Below, one piece after another: positions 1-6,952 of a stretch of DNA of 10,500 nt. The stretch comes from an uncultured Candidatus Woesearchaeota archaeon (GTDB taxonomy: Archaea; Nanobdellota; Nanobdellia; Woesearchaeales; 21-14-0-10-32-9), in the NCBI GenBank assembly GCA_903891505.1, contig CAITEO010000012.1, positions 1 to 10,500 of the forward strand. The letters are read 5' to 3'. Every line of letters begins with the position of its first letter. The stretch's first letter is position 1. A model generated the notes under the pieces. That model ran no database searches and had not been told where the DNA came from. It saw only the letters and a list, made by a program, of their open reading frames with translations. Position numbers and translations under genes: made by a program.

Positions 1-5
1 CATAA

Positions 6-14
6 TTTATATAA
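6..14 (+). promoter_or_regulatory. Candidate archaeal TATA box for nifJ
   Basis: TTTATATAA matches the archaeal box A consensus. Transcription would start about 25 nt downstream, near 35, leaving a leader of roughly 65 nt before the ATG at 100. The leader can form a weak hairpin around 53-70 with an ACAA/TTGT stem, which is not convincing as a riboswitch. GAGG at 95-98 is the likely ribosome binding site. AT-rich DNA often gives chance TATA matches, so this is tentative. Confidence 0.4.
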
Positions 15-99
15 ACAAACTATGATATCAAATTTTGTGAGAGTAGCACTCGCGCGACAAAGCTTGTGCGAAAGAGAAGATAAAGATTAAGAAAGAGGA

Positions 100-3000
100 A
101 TGAATGTGAGTGAACATAATTCTAATAAAGAAGCAGGTAATGGTTCTAAAAAAATAATGGTGACGTCCGATGGTAATACTGCTGCAGCAAAGGTCGCATA
201 CGCTCTAAGCGAAGTTGCAGTCATCTATCCGATTACACCTTCCTCTCCAATGGGTGAATCAGCAGATGCATGGGCTGCAGCAAAGAGAAACAATATTTTT
301 GGCAGACCAGTTAGAGTTCAAGAAATGCAATCAGAAGCAGGAGCAGCTGGCGCAATTCATGGCTCGCTAACTGCAGGAGCACTTACAACTACATTCACCG
401 CATCACAAGGTCTTTTGCTCATGCTTCCTAATATGTTTAAAATAGCAGGAGAAATGCAACCAGCAGTATTTCATGTTGCTGCACGTTCGCTTGCATATCA
501 ATCACTATCAATCTATGCAGATCATTCTGATGTAATGGCCGCACGCGGAACAGGATTTGCAATGCTTGCATCATCATCAGTTCAGGAAACTCAAGATATT
601 GCAGTCATTTCTCATCTATCAACGCTCAAATCAAGAATTCCATTCCTTCATTTCTTTGATGGCTTTAGAACAAGCCACGAAGTGCAAAAAATAGAAGACA
701 TAAACGATGATACGCTCAAAAAATTAATGAGTGAGCCGAGCGTTGCGCAAGGACTTGAAAATTTTAGGTCGCGCGCAATAAATCCAGAACATCCATTCAT
801 GAAAGTTGGCGCACAAAATCCAGATGTTTATTTTCAAGGAAGAGAGATATCAAACAAATACTACGATGCTGCGCCGCAGATTGTTAAGGATTCAATGCAA
901 CAGTTCTTTGCTGCGACTGGACGAAAATATAATTTGTTTGAGTACATAGGTGTGCCTGATGCGGATAGAATAATAATCGCGATGGGATCCGCTACAAGAA
1001 CAATAGAAGAAACAATAAAGTTCCTAAATGAAAGAAGCGGAAAAGAAAGAAGAGAAGGAAAAGAGCGCAGAGATAGAAACGAAGGACACAAATACAAACT
1101 TGGACTTGTACGTGTTCATCTATACAGGCCATTCTCGGTTGAGGATTTCATAAGTGTAATTCCTAGAACAGTAAATAAGATAGCTGTACTTGACAGAACA
1201 AAAGAATGCGGAAGCATCGGGGAACCATTATATCTTGATGTGGTTGCGGCATTCGCAGAGCAAAGAAAGAAAGGCCACTTCAAAGATGTCCAAATAATCG
1301 GGGGCAGATATGGATTATCCTCAAAAGAATTCACGCCAGGAATGGCAAAAGCAATCTACGATCACTTCGATGGGGCAGCGACGCACAACTTTACAGTTGG
1401 AATAAATGATGATGTAACAAATAGATCGCTCGGCTACGCGGATCTTGATCCAGAACCACGAGGCGTTGTAAGATGTAAATTCTGGGGATACGGCTCTGAT
1501 GGAACAGTTAGCGCGAATAAGAATGCAATAAAAATAATCGGCGACGCAACAGATATGTACGTACAAGGACACTTCGCATATGACTCTAAGAAATCAGGAG
1601 GAGTAACAATCTCTCATTTGAGGTTCGGAAAAGAAAAAATAGATTCTGAATATGAAGTAACAACTGCGGATTTCATCGCGCTTCACAAACCATCATACAT
1701 CGGACGATATGATGTACTTGAAGGAATAAAACAAAATGGAACGTTCCTAATAAACTCGCCCTGGCAAGCAGATGATGTATTCAATTACTTTACGCGAAAA
1801 ATGCAAGAAACAATCATCGCTAAAGGAGTCAGAGTATACACAATTGACGCATTCAAACTTGCGCGAGACCTCGGGCTCGGAGATAAAATAAATACAATAA
1901 TGCAAACAGCATTCTTTGACATAGCAGGAATCATTCCAAAAGACAGGGCGATAGAACTAATCAAGGAGCACATCCGCCAGCAGTTCGGGCGAAAGGGCGA
2001 GCTAATAGTACAATTTAATTTCAAAGCAGTAGATACTGCACTTCAAAATGTGTTCGAAGTAAAAGTTCCTGCAAGAATCGAGGACATAAAAATATCTGCG
2101 CCAGAAGTAAAACTATTAACTGACGACGTCATGAATTCAAATAATTCTGCTGCGAAATTCGCACGTGATGTTGTACTTCCAATAATGCAACTAAAAGGAG
2201 ATACAATTCCTGTTTCAAAAATGCCGCTCGATGGAGTAATGCCAACAGCGACAGCCAAACTCGAGAAGAGAGGAGTTGCAAAACAAGTTCCTGAATGGAT
2301 AAGCGAAACATGCATCCAATGCGGATTTTGTTCATTCGTCTGCCCGCATGCAGCAATTAGAATAAAACAAATCAATAAAGAAAATCTTACAGGTGAAACT
2401 AATTCTGCTGGTAAGATGGTTGCACCAAACACATTTAGAGTTGTTGATTCAAACACAAAGAATGACAAAGGACTGAAATACAAAGTTCAAGTATATCCTG
2501 AAGATTGCATTGGTTGCGAGCTTTGCATTGAAGCTTGTCCAACAAAAGTCAAATCACTTAAGATGGTCGATTTAGAAGTATCTCGTGAAAAAGGAGAAGT
2601 TGAAAATCAAAAATTCTTCGACGCACTCCCTGACAACGTGCTTGACGGAACAATTCTAGGCACACTAAAAGAAATACAATTACATTCACACTACTTCGAA
2701 TTTTCAGGTGCGTGCGGTGGATGCGGAGAAACACCATACATAAAACTTTTAACGCAAATGTTTGGAGATAGAATGGTGATTGCGAATGCAACAGGATGCT
2801 CATCAATTTACGGCGGAACATTTCCAACAACACCATATGCAGTTGACAAAGAGGGTCGAGGGCCAGCGTGGGCAAATTCTCTTTTTGAAGATAACGCGGA
2901 GTATGGCTTTGGAATGAGGCTTGCGATAGATGAAAGACGAGAATCACTAAAAACTGCGATCACAAAACTATTGCAATCAGGAACAACTGAAGAACTAAAA

Positions 3001-3798
3001 GTTGCACTCCAAAAATTACTTGACAATTTTGATAAGAAAGGACCTGACGCGAGAAAGATTGAAAGAGAAGTAACAAATGCGTTGCCAGATGCACTTTCAA
3101 AAGTTTATGGCACAAGCGAACCGCTCTTAAAAGAAGTAAACAACCTGCGCGATTATCTGACTGAAAAATCAGTGTGGATAATAGGTGGCGACGGATGGGC
3201 ATACGATATAGGCTTCGGCGGACTTGATCATGTACTTGCGCAAGGAAAGAATGTAAAAATACTCGTTCTTGACACAGAAACTTATTCAAATACTGGCGGA
3301 CAAAAATCAAAAGCAACACCTCGTGGCGCAACAGCGAAATTCGCCGTCGCTGGAAAAGATACTCCGAAGAAAAATCTTGGCGCAATGATGATGACGTATG
3401 GTTACGTCTATGTTGCATCAATTAATATGGGTGCAAACAGAATGCAAGCAATAAAGGCTCTTGCGGAAGCAGAAAACTACGACGGACCTGCAATTGTAAT
3501 CGCATACTCTCCTTGCATAAACCAAGGAATAGATATGAGGAACGCGCTCAAAGAAGGGCAAGCTGCAGTTGATTCAGGATACTGGCCACTCTACAGATAT
3601 AATCCTGCAGCGAAGGAGGTGAAGGATATAATGACGATAGATTCTCTTGACGCGAAAACACCATTCAGAGATTACCTTGCAGCGGAGCCAAGATACAATA
3701 TTCTCAAAATGCAGAATCCAGAGAGAGCAGAGACGCTATTTACTCAAGCGGAAGCTGATGCGAAACGACGTGTAGCAGAACTTAAGAAGATGAAATAA
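100..3798 (+). CDS. nifJ: Pyruvate:ferredoxin (flavodoxin) oxidoreductase, single-chain
   Basis: This enzyme oxidises pyruvate with CoA to acetyl-CoA and CO2 and reduces ferredoxin. It is cytoplasmic and central to fermentation. The 1232 residues match the family's usual 1170-1230. In order: pyrimidine/pyruvate domain with YPITPSSP at 43-50, E79 (the TPP glutamate) and R129 (pyruvate arginine); domain II ending near GRYG 402-405; gamma-like domain; EKR motif 722-724; two 4Fe-4S motifs (C738, 741, 744, 748 and C803, 806, 809, 813); TPP domain with proximal-cluster cysteines C872, C875, C900 and C1139, GDGW 1030-1033 and NTGG 1064-1067. All expected cofactor residues are present, so it should be active. 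A charged Lys/Arg/Glu-rich insert sits at about 312-333. The start is unsure: GAGG at 95-98 is only 1 nt from ATG 100 but 7 nt from the in-frame GTG at 106, and family alignment would also allow ATG 157. Confidence 0.97.
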   Translation: MNVSEHNSNKEAGNGSKKIMVTSDGNTAAAKVAYALSEVAVIYPITPSSPMGESADAWAAAKRNNIFGRPVRVQEMQSEAGAAGAIHGSLTAGALTTTFTASQGLLLMLPNMFKIAGEMQPAVFHVAARSLAYQSLSIYADHSDVMAARGTGFAMLASSSVQETQDIAVISHLSTLKSRIPFLHFFDGFRTSHEVQKIEDINDDTLKKLMSEPSVAQGLENFRSRAINPEHPFMKVGAQNPDVYFQGREISNKYYDAAPQIVKDSMQQFFAATGRKYNLFEYIGVPDADRIIIAMGSATRTIEETIKFLNERSGKERREGKERRDRNEGHKYKLGLVRVHLYRPFSVEDFISVIPRTVNKIAVLDRTKECGSIGEPLYLDVVAAFAEQRKKGHFKDVQIIGGRYGLSSKEFTPGMAKAIYDHFDGAATHNFTVGINDDVTNRSLGYADLDPEPRGVVRCKFWGYGSDGTVSANKNAIKIIGDATDMYVQGHFAYDSKKSGGVTISHLRFGKEKIDSEYEVTTADFIALHKPSYIGRYDVLEGIKQNGTFLINSPWQADDVFNYFTRKMQETIIAKGVRVYTIDAFKLARDLGLGDKINTIMQTAFFDIAGIIPKDRAIELIKEHIRQQFGRKGELIVQFNFKAVDTALQNVFEVKVPARIEDIKISAPEVKLLTDDVMNSNNSAAKFARDVVLPIMQLKGDTIPVSKMPLDGVMPTATAKLEKRGVAKQVPEWISETCIQCGFCSFVCPHAAIRIKQINKENLTGETNSAGKMVAPNTFRVVDSNTKNDKGLKYKVQVYPEDCIGCELCIEACPTKVKSLKMVDLEVSREKGEVENQKFFDALPDNVLDGTILGTLKEIQLHSHYFEFSGACGGCGETPYIKLLTQMFGDRMVIANATGCSSIYGGTFPTTPYAVDKEGRGPAWANSLFEDNAEYGFGMRLAIDERRESLKTAITKLLQSGTTEELKVALQKLLDNFDKKGPDARKIEREVTNALPDALSKVYGTSEPLLKEVNNLRDYLTEKSVWIIGGDGWAYDIGFGGLDHVLAQGKNVKILVLDTETYSNTGGQKSKATPRGATAKFAVAGKDTPKKNLGAMMMTYGYVYVASINMGANRMQAIKALAEAENYDGPAIVIAYSPCINQGIDMRNALKEGQAAVDSGYWPLYRYNPAAKEVKDIMTIDSLDAKTPFRDYLAAEPRYNILKMQNPERAETLFTQAEADAKRRVAELKKMK

Positions 3799-3802
3799 TT
3801 GT

Positions 3803-3809
3803 AAAAAAA
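3803..3809 (-). terminator. T7 tract, possible terminator of the 243-aa gene
   Basis: Read on the minus strand this is a run of seven T, 21-27 nt past the stop codon of the gene ending at 3830, in the 31-nt gap between convergent genes. Archaeal termination often uses T tracts without a hairpin. No comparably clean T run follows nifJ on the plus strand. Tentative. Confidence 0.35.
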
Positions 3810-3829
3810 CTAAATTAATTTATCGTCAA

Positions 3830-4561
3830 TTAATCAACGTCGATTCCATAATTTCTATTTTCGCTTCGTAAAGTGTATGGAAGTATCATACTAAGAACTT
3901 GTTTCAGACTGTCGCTGTTGATTGTTATTATATTTGGATCAACTACTAAAGGCTGTATGTTCGTGTTTCTTAGATGATTTACTTCACCCATATTATAGTT
4001 TTGAGGTGCTTCTATTGTTTTTATGAACTTTTGCGCTTTTTTACCATTCAAAGAATTAACAATTTGAATTAACGAATCTTGATTGCTTTTTTTCACAACG
4101 TGTATTGTAGGCCAAGAAACAGATTCAAAAGGTATATCTCCATTATGCATATTATCTGTTTTTACGAACGGATAAGCTACGTATTTATTGTTTCCAAGAT
4201 CGCGGTAGCTATCTTTTATGGTTGCAAGATATGCGCTCATCAGATGTGGTGAAAACCGTAATTGAACTAATTTGTCTTTTTCCTTTGAATTATGCATTTT
4301 GAGAAATTGTTCTTCTGTATCAAAGCAACTTAGATAAGTAACTTTAGTTTTGTTTAGTTCTTCTTTAGCAACAGGATTGGCTGTTGTTCTGATGAAAGAA
4401 TAGTCAGTGGAATTGTTTAAGAAAGGCATGATTGTTTGGCGCATATTGCCTTGTAGAAAATATACTGTGCATAGATGGCTAAAAGGGTTGTGACCTATTT
4501 TCATATTGTACGTGCCGTCTTTTTGTTTTATGAGTTCCCAATCTTGATTGTTGTTCGTCAT
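3830..4561 (-). CDS. Unrecognised 243-aa protein
   Basis: I do not recognise a family. The protein is soluble-looking: no signal peptide and no membrane segment. It is rich in Asn, Lys, Ser and Thr, with hydrophobic stretches in a mixed alpha/beta pattern and only two cysteines, with no metal-binding cluster or helix-turn-helix that I can see. It is transcribed against nifJ (31-nt gap) and away from the sugar operon (226-nt divergent spacer). The ATG at 4561 has no Shine-Dalgarno, but a TATA-like sequence lies about 27 nt upstream, which fits a leaderless transcript and supports this start. The long uninterrupted frame without an opposing gene makes it a real coding region. It could be a lineage-restricted protein. 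Nothing in the sequence supports a function. Confidence 0.75.
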   Translation of the reverse strand: MTNNNQDWELIKQKDGTYNMKIGHNPFSHLCTVYFLQGNMRQTIMPFLNNSTDYSFIRTTANPVAKEELNKTKVTYLSCFDTEEQFLKMHNSKEKDKLVQLRFSPHLMSAYLATIKDSYRDLGNNKYVAYPFVKTDNMHNGDIPFESVSWPTIHVVKKSNQDSLIQIVNSLNGKKAQKFIKTIEAPQNYNMGEVNHLRNTNIQPLVVDPNIITINSDSLKQVLSMILPYTLRSENRNYGIDVD

Positions 4562-4582
4562 TTTTATTAGGCGAACGAACCA

Positions 4583-4592
4583 ATTTAAATAT
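4583..4592 (-). promoter_or_regulatory. TATA box for the 243-aa gene
   Basis: On the minus strand this reads AATATTTAAAT-like and is centred about 26-27 nt before the ATG at 4561. That spacing places the predicted transcription start at or next to the start codon, so the mRNA is probably leaderless, consistent with the missing Shine-Dalgarno. Confidence 0.5.
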
Positions 4593-4638
4593 TTTACTCA
4601 AGAGTGGTTACTATGTTTGGATGTTTTTTAATTCAGCA

Positions 4639-4648
4639 TTTATAAAAA
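4639..4648 (+). promoter_or_regulatory. Possible distal TATA box in the divergent spacer
   Basis: TTTATAAAAA on the plus strand could serve a second, upstream promoter for the sugar operon. No open frame of useful length follows before 4788. It is weaker evidence than the TATA at 4741-4749, because the spacer is very AT-rich. Confidence 0.2.
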
Positions 4649-4711
4649 TTATAGCAACAAAAGTTGAAAATAGTAAGCTCGTTGTTTATTTAGTGCGACA
4701 ATAAAAATTGA

Positions 4712-4736
4712 GTGATATAGTTTTTACATTTATCAC
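4712..4736 (+). promoter_or_regulatory. Inverted repeat GTGATA-N13-TATCAC, candidate operator
   Basis: Perfect 6-bp arms (4712-4717 and 4731-4736) lie directly upstream of the TATA box of the transketolase-led operon. The right arm also belongs to a direct repeat, ATCACAA at 4732-4738 and 4748-4754, whose copies flank the TATA core. The half-site resembles that of the sugar regulator motif TATCAC-N5-GTGATA known from Thermococcales (Tgr/TrmBL1), but the arms are in the opposite order, so it is not that motif. A role in sugar-responsive control is inference. Confidence 0.4.
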
Positions 4737-4740
4737 AAAC

Positions 4741-4749
4741 CATATAAAT
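4741..4749 (+). promoter_or_regulatory. TATA box of the sugar operon
   Basis: CATATAAAT is a good box A. Transcription would begin near 4770, giving a leader of about 15-18 nt. GGGG at 4774-4777 within AAAGGGGATGTGAT then acts as the ribosome binding site, 10 nt before the ATG at 4788. Confidence 0.5.
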
Positions 4750-4787
4750 CACAACATCTCGTTTATTTCAAAAGGGGATGTGATTCT

Positions 4788-5906
4788 ATGCAAAAGCGAG
4801 CACAAGTAAAAAATACGAGTGTGAAAAGTAAAAAAATAGAGGGTGGAAAAGAGAGCAATACAAAAACTCTAAATGTAACTCAAACAAAAACTCAAAATGA
4901 AGTTCAAAATTCTTTCTTATCAAATCCTAATCTAAAAGCAACGCGCGAAGGATTCGGCGAGGGATTACTTGAAGTTGCAAGAAAAAATAAATTTGTTTAT
5001 GCAGTAACTGCGGACGTTGCAGGTTCAGTAGGAATGAGTGAGTTCTCAAAAGAACTTCCAATGCAATTTGTCGAAGTTGGCGTCGCAGAGCAAAATATGG
5101 TAACAGTCGCGTCAGGTCTTGCAGCTGCAGGTAAAATTCCATTCGCTGCTGCGTTCGCAGCATTTAGTCCAGGAAGAAACTGGGAGCAGATAAGAACAAC
5201 AATAGCATACAACAATTTACCTGTCATCGTCGTAGGATCGCACGTAGGTCTTGGTGTTGGCGAAGATGGCGCGACGCATCAAATGCTCGAAGACATCGCG
5301 CTTATGCGTGTTGTTCCTAACATGCAAGTAATCGTTCCATGCGATGCAATTCAAGCAAAGAAATCAGTTGCGGCGCTTGTGTCGTCTAAAAAACCAGCAT
5401 ACTTAAGAGTTTTTAGACAAAAGTCACGAGTTATGACGACAGAACAAACCGAGTTTAAAATAGGAAAAATACAAGTTTTCAAAGAATACGAAAAGAGTGC
5501 GAGTGCGGGAACAAGCGTGGGCGCAAATAGTGTTTGCATAATTTCTTGTGGACCACAATTATTCGAGGCTCTTATCGCTGCGGAGCAGTTGAAAAAATCA
5601 AAATTAAATGTTGCAGTTCTAAATTGCCATACAATAAAGCCGCTAGACTCTGAAACAATACTAAAATATGCGAAGAATGCAAAACTAGTTGTCGTCGTAG
5701 AAGATCATCAAATCGCGGGTGGACTTGGCGGCGCAATATCAGAATTTTTATCTGCAAATCTTCCAAAGAAGATGTTATTCATTGGAATGAACGATTCATT
5801 CGGAGAATCTGGCTACGACAAATCACTTTACAAAAAATATAAATTTGATGCGAATGGAATTGCAAACCAAATAAAAAACGTATTTACGAAGAATTCATTT
5901 AAGTAG
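4788..5906 (+). CDS. Transketolase, C-terminal subunit
   Basis: This is the pyrimidine-binding and C-terminal half of a split archaeal transketolase, which moves two-carbon ketol units between sugar phosphates in the non-oxidative pentose phosphate pathway. The core begins at ATREGFGEGL (51-60). ADVAGSVGM follows, then VGVAEQN with the catalytic E101 that activates TPP, SPGRNWEQIR, the conserved GEDGATHQMLEDIALMR block, and the C-terminal VEDHQIAGGLGG (304-314). At 372 aa it exceeds the usual 310 or so. About 45 N-terminal residues are a Lys/Thr/Gln/Asn-rich extension, and a Ser/Ala/Gly-rich linker lies at 234-247. The ATG at 4788 is supported by an upstream GGGG. The TPP-diphosphate-binding N-terminal subunit, normally adjacent, is absent from the window, so activity needs a partner encoded elsewhere. 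First gene of the probable operon. Confidence 0.93.
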   Translation: MQKRAQVKNTSVKSKKIEGGKESNTKTLNVTQTKTQNEVQNSFLSNPNLKATREGFGEGLLEVARKNKFVYAVTADVAGSVGMSEFSKELPMQFVEVGVAEQNMVTVASGLAAAGKIPFAAAFAAFSPGRNWEQIRTTIAYNNLPVIVVGSHVGLGVGEDGATHQMLEDIALMRVVPNMQVIVPCDAIQAKKSVAALVSSKKPAYLRVFRQKSRVMTTEQTEFKIGKIQVFKEYEKSASAGTSVGANSVCIISCGPQLFEALIAAEQLKKSKLNVAVLNCHTIKPLDSETILKYAKNAKLVVVVEDHQIAGGLGGAISEFLSANLPKKMLFIGMNDSFGESGYDKSLYKKYKFDANGIANQIKNVFTKNSFK

Positions 5907-5958
5907 GGAAAGTTAAGAGAAAAAATTAGTAAAAAATATTGTGGCTGAGATGATATAA

Positions 5959-6888
5959 ATGGTTGTGAACAAAAATACTTCTGAAAAAAATTTATTTCTT
6001 CTAGCAGATTTAGGCGGAACTTCATCAAGATTTGCGATTGCAAGTAATGATAAACTAATTGCGAAAAAGAAAATACCTACGAGTAAAACCTCGTTAAATA
6101 ATTTAAAATCATTCTCTTTAAAATACAAAAACAATTTGTCTCTAGTTGTTATTGCATGTGCAGGACCGATTGAAAGAAATAAAAAAAACAGTAAATGTAA
6201 ATTAACTAATGCAGATGTATTTGTCGACGCGAAATTACTCGAAAAAGAATTCAATACAAAAGTTTTGTTGTTAAATGACTTGGAGGCTGTTGCATATTTT
6301 GCAAAGAAATACGGAAAAGAATTGCTTGTTGTCGCGCCCGGAACCGGACTTGGAGTTAGCATAATTTCAAAGGAAGGAAAAGTTATAGCTACGGAAGATG
6401 GCAATATGCAAATAGATTCGGTTTTATCTTCAATGCTAAGAGTTCGCAAAAATAAAAAATTAGAATACGAAAATTTGCTCGCCGGAAAAAATAATTTTTT
6501 GCTTGAAGAGATGAAAAAATACGGTAGAACTTGGGGACAAAAAACTACTGCTGGTAAAAATGATAAAAATAATAAAATTGATAAAAATAATAACAGAATT
6601 GAGCAAGATAAAATAGTTCTTTTGCCGACTAAAACTGATGCGTTCTCCGAAGTCTACAAATTTATATTAGAATCATTTATTTTGAAAGTATTCTCGAAAC
6701 GCATGGAACAAGAAATAAAAGGAATAGTTTTAACAGGTGGTGTTGTTGTTGGAAACAAAAAGTTTTTTACTGCTTGGAAGCGCGAAATGGAAGAAAAGTG
6801 GGCGATTAAAATAGCAATAGTAGATGATGATTTTGCAGCGATAAAAGGCGCACTTGTTTATTCAAAAATGTATCAAAAAAATGTTTAA
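5959..6888 (+). CDS. glk: Glucokinase, Glk family
   Basis: Probably phosphorylates glucose, or a related hexose, to the 6-phosphate with ATP, feeding the isomerase two genes downstream. The fold is the actin/hexokinase type. ADLGGTSSR at 16-24 is phosphate loop 1, LLNDLEAV at 104-111 contains the catalytic D107, APGTGLG at 126-132 is phosphate loop 2, E171 matches the second sugar-binding glutamate, and TGG at 259-261 is the adenosine motif. The length, 309 aa, is normal for the family. Odd points: the sugar-binding EGGH motif of E. coli Glk reads E146-D-G-N149, so the histidine is replaced, and an Asn/Lys-rich low-complexity segment at about 195-215 interrupts the C-terminal half. GAGATGAT at 5947-5954 is a plausible ribosome binding site. 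The substrate is less certain than the kinase family. Confidence 0.82.
   Translation: MVVNKNTSEKNLFLLADLGGTSSRFAIASNDKLIAKKKIPTSKTSLNNLKSFSLKYKNNLSLVVIACAGPIERNKKNSKCKLTNADVFVDAKLLEKEFNTKVLLLNDLEAVAYFAKKYGKELLVVAPGTGLGVSIISKEGKVIATEDGNMQIDSVLSSMLRVRKNKKLEYENLLAGKNNFLLEEMKKYGRTWGQKTTAGKNDKNNKIDKNNNRIEQDKIVLLPTKTDAFSEVYKFILESFILKVFSKRMEQEIKGIVLTGGVVVGNKKFFTAWKREMEEKWAIKIAIVDDDFAAIKGALVYSKMYQKNV
6562..6593 (+). repeat. Short in-frame tandem repeat inside glk
   Basis: GATAAAAATAATAA occurs twice with an 18-bp period (6562-6575 and 6580-6593). It encodes the Asp-Lys-Asn-Asn repeats of the low-complexity segment. The period is a multiple of three, so slippage would keep the frame. Confidence 0.7.
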
Positions 6889-6940
6889 AAACAGAAAAGC
6901 TTATGAATAATAAATGGTTGATTACTGTTAGTTGTTTGTT

Positions 6941-6950
6941 AGGGGGGAGA
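6941..6950 (+). promoter_or_regulatory. Ribosome binding site fixing the TTG start of the transaldolase
   Basis: AGGGGGGAGA ends 2 nt before the TTG at 6953, and its GGGGGG core ends 5 nt before it. An upstream in-frame TTG at 6932 would place this purine block inside the coding region. The family's usual N-terminus, MKIFLDSAN, begins exactly at 6953, so the two lines of evidence agree. Confidence 0.75.
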
Positions 6951-6952
6951 AA

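Noticed and set aside
53..70. Possible hairpin in the nifJ leader (CGC, bulged G, ACAA / TTGT, GCG)
   Set aside because: The stem is short, needs a bulge and has only a 3-nt loop; no riboswitch or attenuator layout follows.
1030..1088. Purine-rich stretch in nifJ as a possible frameshift or foreign insert
   Set aside because: The frame continues without a break and conserved motifs resume at once, so it is best seen as an in-frame charged loop; it is discussed with the other insertions.
2043..2483. 146-aa open frame on the minus strand inside nifJ
   Set aside because: It lies wholly opposite the ferredoxin domain of a strongly conserved gene, has no ribosome binding site, and reads like a complement shadow rich in Ser/Thr/Phe.
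4562..4787. Search for a small gene or RNA in the divergent spacer
   Set aside because: The longest plus-strand frame with a start (ATG 4614 region) is only about ten codons, and no tRNA-like or GC-rich structured segment is present; only promoter elements are supported.
5913..6449. 178-aa open frame on the minus strand opposite glk
   Set aside because: It is antisense to the recognisable phosphate loops of the kinase; its Phe/Ile-rich stretches come from the complement of Lys-rich codons, not from membrane helices.
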